DNA from: Zoogloea oryzae
Lineage (GTDB): Bacteria > Pseudomonadota > Gammaproteobacteria > Burkholderiales > Rhodocyclaceae
Direction of reading: 5' to 3'
Assembly (NCBI RefSeq): GCF_030161255.1
Contig: NZ_BSPX01000001.1
Span: forward strand, 1 to 64,000
Length of the DNA stretch: 64,000 bases
This document shows, one piece after another, positions 18,160 to 24,696 of this stretch. Position 1 is the stretch's first letter, and every line of letters starts with the position of its first letter. The notes below the pieces were generated by a model. The model searched no databases. It was not told where the DNA came from and worked only from the letters and a program-made list of their open reading frames with translations. The position numbers were made by a program, and so were the translations under genes.

Positions 18160-19107
18160 ATGAACTTCCAGCAACTGCGCATCATCCACGAGACGGTGCG
18201 CCGCAATTTCAACCTGACCGAGGTGGCCAACGCGCTGTTCACCTCCCAGTCGGGCGTCTCCAAGCACATCAAGGATCTGGAGGACGAGCTCGGGCTCGAA
18301 CTCTTCGTCCGCAAGGGCAAGCGCCTGCTCGGGCTCACCGAGCCGGGGCAGGAGCTGATTCATGTGGTGGACCGCATGCTGATGGACGCGCGCAACATCA
18401 AGACCATCGCCGCCCAGTTCAGCGCCCGCGACCACGGCCAGCTCACCGTGGCCACCACCCACACCCAGGCGCGCTACGTGCTGCCCCAGGTGGTCACGCA
18501 ATTCAAGCAGGCCTTCCCCAAGGTGCATCTGGTGCTGCACCAGGCCAGCCCCGGCGAGATTGCCGCGATGCTGCTCGATGGCCGCGCCGACATCGGCATC
18601 GCCACCGAATCCCTCGCCGCGGTGCCGGATTTCGTGTCCTTCAGCTACTACGGCTGGCACCACTCGGTGATCGTGCCCGCGGGGCATCCCCTCGAATCCG
18701 TCGAGCCGCTCACGCTGGAAGCGGTGGCCGAGCATCCGGTCATCACCTATCACGAAGGCTTTACCGGCCGCGCCAGGATCGACGAGACCTTCGCCGCCGC
18801 CGGCCTGTCGCCGGACATCGTGATGTCGGCGCTGGATGCCGACGTGATCAAGGCTTACGTGGAGTTGGGGCTCGGCATTGGCATCGTCGCCTCGATGGCC
18901 TACGACCCCACCCGCGACCAGAACCTGCGCATGCTGCCCAGCAGCCACCTGTTCGGCGAGAACGTGACCCGCATCGCGGTGCGCAAGGGTCACTTCCTGC
19001 GCGGCTTTGCGTACCGTTTCATCGAGCTGTGTTCGCCGGCCCTCACCGAGTCGGTTGTCCGCTCCGCGCTACGGCCCGAGGCCGAGAGTGAGGCCGTGGT
19101 GTATTGA
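18160..19107 (+). CDS. cysB: LysR-type sulfur regulator CysB
   Basis: A 315-residue LysR-family regulator with an N-terminal winged helix-turn-helix (FNLTEVANALFTSQSGVSKHI, about residues 15-36). A co-inducer domain (about 90-300) carries the CysB signature TTHTQARYVLP, which binds acetylserine or sulfate in known CysB proteins. The ATG follows cysA by 3 bases and the gene ends the sulfate operon. It probably activates this operon and, by inference, the other sulfur-linked promoters in the window. CysB is preferred over Cbl because of operon position, but the two are close relatives. Confidence 0.88.
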   Translation: MNFQQLRIIHETVRRNFNLTEVANALFTSQSGVSKHIKDLEDELGLELFVRKGKRLLGLTEPGQELIHVVDRMLMDARNIKTIAAQFSARDHGQLTVATTHTQARYVLPQVVTQFKQAFPKVHLVLHQASPGEIAAMLLDGRADIGIATESLAAVPDFVSFSYYGWHHSVIVPAGHPLESVEPLTLEAVAEHPVITYHEGFTGRARIDETFAAAGLSPDIVMSALDADVIKAYVELGLGIGIVASMAYDPTRDQNLRMLPSSHLFGENVTRIAVRKGHFLRGFAYRFIELCSPALTESVVRSALRPEAESEAVVY

Positions 19108-19154
19108 GGGCTTCCGCCAGCGCCTGACACCTTCACCGGGCAGGCGCCAGAGAC

Positions 19155-19196
19155 AAAACGGCCACCGCGATGGAATCGGGTGGCCGTTCTGTTTTG
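19155..19196. terminator. bidirectional intrinsic terminator
   Basis: Stem AACGGCCACC/GGTGGCCGTT (19157-19166 and 19179-19188) has a T-rich tail on both strands. It lies between the convergent cysB and PEP-CTERM genes. The stem core resembles the terminator at 24643. Confidence 0.8.
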
Positions 19197-19229
19197 TGCC
19201 CCGGCATCACCGGGGCTGGCGTCTGTCGG

Positions 19230-19880
19230 TCAGCGAGCCGAGCGGCGACGGGTGCGCAGGATGGCAGCGATGCCGGCGCCAACGAGCGCAAGGCTGGCCG
19301 GTTCGGGCACCTTGCCCGGCGTCGAAGAGCCGAAGGTGATGTTGTCGTAACCCACCTGATTCACCGTGCCGCCAAAGTCGATGGACTTGGCGATGCCGGC
19401 GAAAGACGCGCCCACGGCGGTCCAGTTGCAGAACCCGCCGGTCGGATCGCCCGTGCAGCCCTGGTTGAACTGCGCCGTCAGCGGAATATCTGCGAGCAGG
19501 GTGCCGGTGGCGTCGATGCCGTCATAGACCTTCACCGACGCAGCCGTCGAGGACGAGTAGAAGAACGAGAAACCCGTGTCGAAACCAGCGGCGTAGTTGA
19601 GGACGGCGCTGCCGCTCAGGAAGAACATGGTCGTCTTCGACGAGGGTTCGTTGGCGAAATTGCCGCTGCCGCCATCATCACTGTCGATGGCCGCCAGGGC
19701 GTTGGAGCCAAAGCCGATACCGTAGTTGGTGCCGCTGTTGCCGGCGCTGTCGGTGCCGCCGTTGTAGAAGTTGAGCAGCTGTGCGCCACTTCCCGCACCT
19801 TCAAAGTCGAGCACGATGGTCGCGTGCGCGTTCTGGGATAGTGCGGCTGCGATGACTGTCATTGCGAGCAGTTTCTTCAT
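19230..19880 (-). CDS. PEP-CTERM sorting-domain exported protein
   Basis: A 216-residue secreted protein. The signal peptide ends near residue 20 (SQNAHA). The body is a Gly/Ser/Asn-rich beta-type domain with one cysteine pair (GCTGDPTGGFC). The C-terminus is a canonical PEP-CTERM signal: VPEP, a hydrophobic helix, then RTRRRSAR. Such proteins are processed by an exosortase and displayed or released with exopolysaccharide, as in floc formation. No exosortase gene is in the window. AAGGAG lies 8 bases before the ATG. A probable sigma-54 promoter precedes it, in line with PrsK/PrsR-controlled PEP-CTERM genes. Confidence 0.85.
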   Translation of the reverse strand: MKKLLAMTVIAAALSQNAHATIVLDFEGAGSGAQLLNFYNGGTDSAGNSGTNYGIGFGSNALAAIDSDDGGSGNFANEPSSKTTMFFLSGSAVLNYAAGFDTGFSFFYSSSTAASVKVYDGIDATGTLLADIPLTAQFNQGCTGDPTGGFCNWTAVGASFAGIAKSIDFGGTVNQVGYDNITFGSSTPGKVPEPASLALVGAGIAAILRTRRRSAR

Positions 19881-19921
19881 GGCACGACTCCTTGTCGTTT
19901 TGGGGATATGTCAAAACTGAT

Positions 19922-19937
19922 AGCAAGTCGCGTGCCT
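19922..19937 (-). promoter_or_regulatory. candidate sigma-54 promoter of the PEP-CTERM gene
   Basis: Minus-strand AGGCACGCGACTTGCT matches TGGCACG-N4-TTGCW except for the first base. It lies about 42 bases before the ATG, giving a short leader. Confidence 0.6.
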
Positions 19938-19944
19938 TTTGCAA

Positions 19945-19968
19945 AAGTTTGTTAAAAATTACAAACTT
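19945..19968. promoter_or_regulatory. perfect palindrome upstream of the PEP-CTERM promoter
   Basis: AAGTTTGT and ACAAACTT flank an 8-base AT spacer immediately upstream of the -24 element. It is a plausible operator. The surrounding bases are AT-rich compared with the genome. Confidence 0.45.
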
Positions 19969-20256
19969 AGACCAAGAATGGGTAGCGATGCCAGCCGTGT
20001 ATGTAAATTTAATCGACGCCCATTGTGGGTTATCGTCACCCTCCTGTTTTGAATGATCGGGCTGGGCGCGTGCCAGAAAAGGTGATGTTTCCACCGTTGC
20101 GGGCGCCCGTATCTCATCGCATCAATGACACGGCTCGACGCCGACTGAGCGCGGAGGGTATCGCGCCCCCCACATCCGCCACACACACGGCGCCGCCGTG
20201 ATGCCGTCCGGCGGAACATCGTTTGCCGGCAGCGCGACGATCCGGCCACCTGCGGG

Positions 20257-20585
20257 TGATCGACACCACGCTGGCCGCAGTCCACGCGCGCCAGCGCGCA
20301 AGCCGCGACTGCCCCCGTGCAAACAAATCCACCCGCCGCGCGAACAGTTCCAGCGCCTGCGTATTCAATGTCGACGACGGTGTGATCAATACACGCACGT
20401 CGACATTCAATGTCGATGCCCGTGCGAAGACATCTCGCGCCCGCGCGTTGATCACACCGGCGCTGAAGTTGATGTCACGCCACGGTGTACTCAATGTCGA
20501 CGCCTGCGCGATGAACACGCAGGCACCAACATTCAATTTCACTGCGTGATGATTGATTACACCGGGGGCGAATCAATCCAGCGCC
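20257..20585. repeat. degenerate 21-bp tandem repeat, about 15 units
   Basis: Successive 21-base units share an AT-rich first half and a GC-rich second half; the clearest copies carry TCAATGTCGA (around 20365, 20407 and 20491). One unit is 20 bases long, near 20531-20550. All three forward frames and at least one reverse frame stay open for much of the array, giving heptapeptide repeats such as FNVDARA and TLNVDVR. No ribosome site or codon bias favours one of them, so no gene is called. The remaining part of 19969-20256 and 20586-20750 shows nothing I can identify. Confidence 0.7.
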
Positions 20586-20763
20586 CCCTGTGCTGCGAGC
20601 GCGCGGACCGACGAACCCAATGGCGAAAGGTTGGCGGAGGAGGGGCGTCGATCAGACCGGTAATCTGTAATGAGTATGCGAAAAGCTTGACTTGCAGTGG
20701 TGGCAGCAGTACGGTGCGCTCTGCAACATTTCTTTCATATTGCATAGACATTGAGGAGGCCAC

Positions 20764-21138
20764 ATGAGCAACGTCAACGAGAACACCCGCGTCAGTCCCA
20801 AGCAGATCCTGAAGGACATCGAGTCCTACCATGCTCTGTGCACGATGACCGACTACAAGGCCAGCAACCCCGCCAACAGCCGCGAAGCCGCCGATTCCGC
20901 CTACAAGGTCCTGCGCGAAGCCGAACAGAACGCCGTCGCCACCCAGATCGCCGCCGCCGCCGGCATGGACGCCCTCATCGCCGCCCGCCGCGGCATGCAC
21001 GGCGTGATCCTCGGCGTGAAGAACGAAGCCAAGGCCTTCTACGGCCCCAGCTCCGATCAGGTCGCGGCGCTGGGCTTGAAGAAGAAGTCGGAGCGGTCCC
21101 GTAGTGGTCGTGGGAAGAAGGGGACTGAGGGGGTTTAA
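20764..21138 (+). CDS. conserved hypothetical small protein
   Basis: A 124-residue soluble protein with a mostly helical, Ala-rich body. It has a basic tail, LGLKKKSERSRSGRGKKG. The GPSSDQVAALGLKKKSERS ending resembles small uncharacterised proteins found widely in environmental bacteria. The ATG has GGAGG 5 bases upstream (GAGGAGGCCAC), and the codon use matches host genes rather than the AT-rich island that follows. No partner is obvious. It marks the last host-like gene before the composition changes near 21180. Confidence 0.65.
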   Translation: MSNVNENTRVSPKQILKDIESYHALCTMTDYKASNPANSREAADSAYKVLREAEQNAVATQIAAAAGMDALIAARRGMHGVILGVKNEAKAFYGPSSDQVAALGLKKKSERSRSGRGKKGTEGV

Positions 21139-21639
21139 GGAGAGAAAGCCCGCCGCCTGCTGTGAGGTGGGCGGAGGGTTGGTTGTTGGCCAGAACGGCT
21201 GCTGAGTTTGTGGCGTGTGTCGGGCTGATATGTGTCGGATACTTGCTGCTCCGCGACTTACCCTGAACGGTAGTTTTTCATTCTAGTGAGTACTTACTGC
21301 GAACCCACGAGTCACCACTGATCCCACTGCCGAAAAGTAGTCACTCATGTCAGATCTGTCGCAGCGCTGGAAGCCACAGTCAATTATCCGTGAGCTATAG
21401 TTGTCGATGGCCATCGGCAATGCGATGCTTTAGCTTTATGTCAAAATTATTGTACCGTTCAACAAACAGGTTGGTCGATATTAGCAGGGTTCCCGCAGTC
21501 ACGCGAATGAAATAAGTCCCTTTCGGCATATGATCGTCTTAATATCTCAAACTGTTTTTTATAGGGTTGCCGACTTTTTAGAGAAAAATCTATGTTTTGT
21601 GAATTTCTCTGAAAGTCCTGTCGATATTTGGAGGGGTTG
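21139..21639. other. AT-rich non-coding flank upstream of the ATPase-HNH pair
   Basis: About 500 bases with no convincing gene and much lower G+C than the host. It contains the left 24-bp direct repeat (21338-21361). A short hairpin (AGAGAAA at 21580-21586 with TTTCTCT at 21604-21610) lies just before the ATPase start. Regulatory or non-coding RNA content is possible but not shown. Confidence 0.5.
21338..21361. repeat. left imperfect direct repeat flanking the defence-like island
   Basis: A 24-base sequence containing TCATGTCAG matches 20 of 24 bases with 24569-24592 in the same orientation. Together they bracket the AT-rich ATPase-HNH segment, like attachment or target-site remnants. Confidence 0.45.
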
Positions 21640-23286
21640 TTGAAAAAATTTTCTTTCTTGGTGAGAAAACCGCGTGGGCCTTGGCCAAAAGAGGGGTTGC
21701 CTGCTTTCGTTCTGGAACAGGATAACTGGAATGACTACGGCTTTCAGACGTTGTATAGACTTTCCTACGTTACACTGGATGCGAACGGCAGGATCGTCGA
21801 AGATTTGATCGGTCCCGTGAAAATACTCCGAGCGGCTCAGAGTTCTTCAGATGGGCTCCTTATCAATTCTGCGTTCGAACGTCTGGGCGAGGAGTTTTGC
21901 TCTGTAGGTACATCACTTGACTATTACGAGCGACTCAGAGCTCTGCCAGCCAGACTACGTCGCGTGGCTTTGGACGCGCTACGAGACGTAGTAGCAAAGC
22001 CTGCCTTAGTGCCTCGTTTTCGGCAAGAGAAGGGCTGGACTGAGTCACTATTTAGAGACGGAAAAGATGAGGGGTACCTCAGTCTCGCCCGTGGTCTTTT
22101 GACCGACGACTACAGTGCGCTGCCCGGGGATGATCTGTGCTTTTCGTTCAAAATGGCCGGATGGCTGGAACCGACGGAGTTCAGTTTTATTTCGAACACT
22201 GCTCCTTCACCAAATTTGTTGGTAGATGCTCTGCCGGGACGAGTTGCTGTACTCGTGGGAAAGAACGGCTCAGGGAAGAGCACAATGCTCGCTCGACTTG
22301 CGCGTATTGCTCACGGCACTGTTGAGCAGCGGGGCAGAGAACCCCTTAGCGAGCTTGGTTGCATCGCGCCATCCGGGATCGGCTTTCCGCGTGTAGTCAC
22401 TGTTACTTTTAGCCCCTTCGACAGCTTTCGACTGCCCGGAACTGACGGACGAGAGCATCGCAAGATTCTCGGGGAGCTTGAAGCAGGAGAAGGGCGCTTC
22501 GCATTTATCGGCCTTCGCGATATTGCGGCTAAAGCGAGATACTCCTCGAAAAGTAAAGCATCCGTTGGCATAAACGGAATCTTGGACGCAGATCGGCTTG
22601 CGACGTCTCGATTAAAGTCTATCGACCAACTTTGCTCGGAGTTTTTGGTTTTTCTTGATCGTGTTCGAAAAAAGAGGCGGAAGAGGCTATTAAATACGCT
22701 GTTAGCTTCCGTGTTGGATGGGTCTGCATTTTCTCCTTTGCTTGACGAAGGGGTGGGTGATGCCGATCTGAATGATGTTCAGCGGTGCTTCTTGCTTTGC
22801 AGTACAGGGCACAAGATTGCTGCGCTCGTCATTTCCGGGCTATTAGCTACCCTTGAGAAGTCTTCACTCGTCTTGTTTGATGAGCCAGAGACGCACCTGC
22901 ATCCGCCGCTCCTAGCGGCACTGATGCATGCTCTTCGCAAGATTTTGGAGAAGCACGAGTCGTTCTGTGTGGTTGCAACACACTCGCCAGTTGTGGTCCA
23001 AGAGTCGCTGGCGCGCTCGGTCAAGTTAATCAGGCGCGAAGGTAGTGAATCAATTGTCAGGACGCCTAGCAGTGAGACCTTTGGGGAGAGCATCGGACTA
23101 ATAACGGCAGAAGTTTTTGGTCTTAATGCGGAAGCCACCGACTACCATGCGGTTCTAGACAAGTTGGTGGCGGTGCATAGAAATCACGAAGAAATTGAGG
23201 CATTGTTTTTGCATGGACAGATGAGTCATCAGGGGCGCGCCTACGTGATGTCTAGGTTGATGCAAGCCAAGGAAGATTATTCGTGA
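21640..23286 (+). CDS. AAA/ABC-type ATPase of a Septu-like ATPase-HNH pair
   Basis: About 548 residues. The first 195 residues are an unrecognised domain that includes DNWNDYGFQTLYRLSY. An ABC-type ATPase follows: Walker A VGKNGSGKST (about 206-215), a degenerate signature STGHK (about 388), Walker B with SLVLFDEPETHLHPP (about 409-423) and the switch histidine ATHSP (about 446-450). LFDEPETHLHPP is typical of PtuA/OLD-like ATPases. TTG 21640 is preferred because GGAGGGG ends just before it; TTG 21628 and GTG 21661 are alternatives. The gene is AT-rich and its stop overlaps the start of an HNH nuclease gene. It probably senses or hydrolyses ATP to control that nuclease during phage attack; this is inference. 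Confidence 0.8.
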   Translation: MKKFSFLVRKPRGPWPKEGLPAFVLEQDNWNDYGFQTLYRLSYVTLDANGRIVEDLIGPVKILRAAQSSSDGLLINSAFERLGEEFCSVGTSLDYYERLRALPARLRRVALDALRDVVAKPALVPRFRQEKGWTESLFRDGKDEGYLSLARGLLTDDYSALPGDDLCFSFKMAGWLEPTEFSFISNTAPSPNLLVDALPGRVAVLVGKNGSGKSTMLARLARIAHGTVEQRGREPLSELGCIAPSGIGFPRVVTVTFSPFDSFRLPGTDGREHRKILGELEAGEGRFAFIGLRDIAAKARYSSKSKASVGINGILDADRLATSRLKSIDQLCSEFLVFLDRVRKKRRKRLLNTLLASVLDGSAFSPLLDEGVGDADLNDVQRCFLLCSTGHKIAALVISGLLATLEKSSLVLFDEPETHLHPPLLAALMHALRKILEKHESFCVVATHSPVVVQESLARSVKLIRREGSESIVRTPSSETFGESIGLITAEVFGLNAEATDYHAVLDKLVAVHRNHEEIEALFLHGQMSHQGRAYVMSRLMQAKEDYS

Positions 23287-24143
23287 TGTGGAACCTGCCA
23301 AAGCCCAGCATTGCTACAGCTCAAGCGCATCTCGACAAGCTTTTTCCGGATGATCCCCCTGGCTCAGTATTGAGCAAGATCGAAAAGGAAAAGATTTTGG
23401 AGTTGTATTGCGAGTACGAACTAGCTGCGGGGCGTCCGAACGTAGACTGGAAGGATGCCGGACTGTCAGCTGCAGCGCGAGCGGCCTTGCTTGGAGCCTA
23501 CAGTGCTGTCAGTGAGGTCGGGAAACTGAAGGACTTGCGCGCAACCCTCAAGTTGAATGTCAATGAGTGCCCCTATTGCGGATTTGGCGAGATCAAAGAT
23601 CTCGACCATCATCTTCAGAAGGCGCACTTCAATTGCTTTAGCATCTTTGCTTTGAATCTCGTACCCGCTTGCTCCAAGTGCAATGGTCATAAGCCCCGTA
23701 AGCCTCGCACTGATCCGAAGAAGCAGCATATTCATGCTTATCTTGAAGATATGTCTCAGTTTCAGTTTCTTTCGGCAGAGGTGGTGATTGGTCCGAGGTC
23801 GATGCAGGTAAAATTCAAGATTGACAAGGTTGAAGGAATGAGCGACGAGCTATATGCGCGACTCGTTCAGCATCTGAAAGACTTTCACCTAAATGACCGA
23901 TATCCCGCACAGGTTAATGTTTTTCTCAGTGAACAGAAGGCAGGCCTAGAATTCGCATTTGAATTCGGTGGAGCGGACGGCGTAAGGAGCCTGCTCGACC
24001 GAAGTCGTTTGGCAATAAGGAAGACATTTGGAGAAAATGACTGGCGAGAAGCGCTACTGCGAGCTTTGGCATCTTCCGATCTGTTCTGTGCAGGAGCATT
24101 CCGCCTTGCGCTTGGGTACGAGGCCATTGAAAAGCCACGTTAG
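23286..24143 (+). CDS. HNH endonuclease partner of the ATPase (PtuB-like)
   Basis: A 285-residue protein. The central HNH domain holds the zinc pair CPYC (residues about 95-98), the catalytic region LDHHLQKAHFNCFS (about 106-119), NLVP and the second zinc pair CSKCN (about 129-133). This matches HNH nucleases of the PtuB/TIGR02646 style. The C-terminal 140 residues are not recognised and make it longer than a typical PtuB. Translation is coupled to the ATPase (TGATG at 23284-23288). It is expected to cut nucleic acid, which would kill or arrest an infected cell or destroy phage DNA; the target is unknown. Confidence 0.82.
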   Translation: MWNLPKPSIATAQAHLDKLFPDDPPGSVLSKIEKEKILELYCEYELAAGRPNVDWKDAGLSAAARAALLGAYSAVSEVGKLKDLRATLKLNVNECPYCGFGEIKDLDHHLQKAHFNCFSIFALNLVPACSKCNGHKPRKPRTDPKKQHIHAYLEDMSQFQFLSAEVVIGPRSMQVKFKIDKVEGMSDELYARLVQHLKDFHLNDRYPAQVNVFLSEQKAGLEFAFEFGGADGVRSLLDRSRLAIRKTFGENDWREALLRALASSDLFCAGAFRLALGYEAIEKPR

Positions 24144-24642
24144 GAGATAAAGGGAGTGTTACATGTTTGCTGTTATGTGGTCAGCCAACTGGGTAAGACC
24201 CTCGATTGTATTCATTTCGAGAAAAGTACATATTCTATAAACAACAGTTGTTGCATATATATAGCAATGAGTTTAGAGGTCGTAGTAGTCGTACGATAGA
24301 TCGGTAACTATGCTATTTGAGATTATTCGAAAACCCTAGATTTACTTGGTTACAGCAAAGTTTGGTTAGTTTTTAAAACACGACGATTCGATTCGAAGGG
24401 CCGGACGATCGCTTCGGCCGACAAACAGTCCTCCTCACACTCGAATCCATCCCGCGAGACGGCTTGGTCGGCCTTTTACCCTACCCGCAGCTCCTTAGCA
24501 TCTTCCCTTGCTGTAGCCACCAAAGGGCAGTTCCGAACATCTGTTAAGTACCTACGATATCGGTGATTAAGTCATTCATGTCAGCTCTGACGAGCATGAA
24601 CGACGGCCGGGCTGTGATCGCCGATTCGCGAGGTGACAAAAC
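24144..24642. other. AT-rich non-coding flank downstream of the HNH gene
   Basis: About 500 bases without a supported gene. They include a near-palindrome AACAACAGTTGTT near 24239, an AT-rich half (24144-24390), then a return to higher G+C. The right direct repeat is at 24569-24592. Confidence 0.5.
24569..24592. repeat. right imperfect direct repeat flanking the defence-like island
   Basis: It matches 21338-21361 at 20 of 24 bases, same orientation. It is placed where host-like composition resumes before the encapsulin operon terminator. Confidence 0.45.
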
Positions 24643-24674
24643 AAAACGGCCACGGTTTTCACCGTGGCCGTTTT
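24643..24674 (-). terminator. intrinsic terminator of the encapsulin operon
   Basis: A 14-bp stem, AAAACGGCCACGGT with ACCGTGGCCGTTTT, has a 4-base loop and is followed by T-rich sequence on the minus strand. It lies 22 bases after the desulfurase stop. It can also work on the plus strand. Confidence 0.85.
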
Positions 24675-24696
24675 GCATTCAGCAGAGGGAAGACAC

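Noticed and set aside
20114..20542. Minus-strand 142-codon open frame over the 21-bp repeats
   Set aside because: Open frames occur on both strands because the repeat unit is a multiple of three; no ribosome site and no reason to prefer one frame.
21139..24642. Retron associated with the ATPase-HNH pair
   Set aside because: No reverse transcriptase frame is present in the island or next to it.
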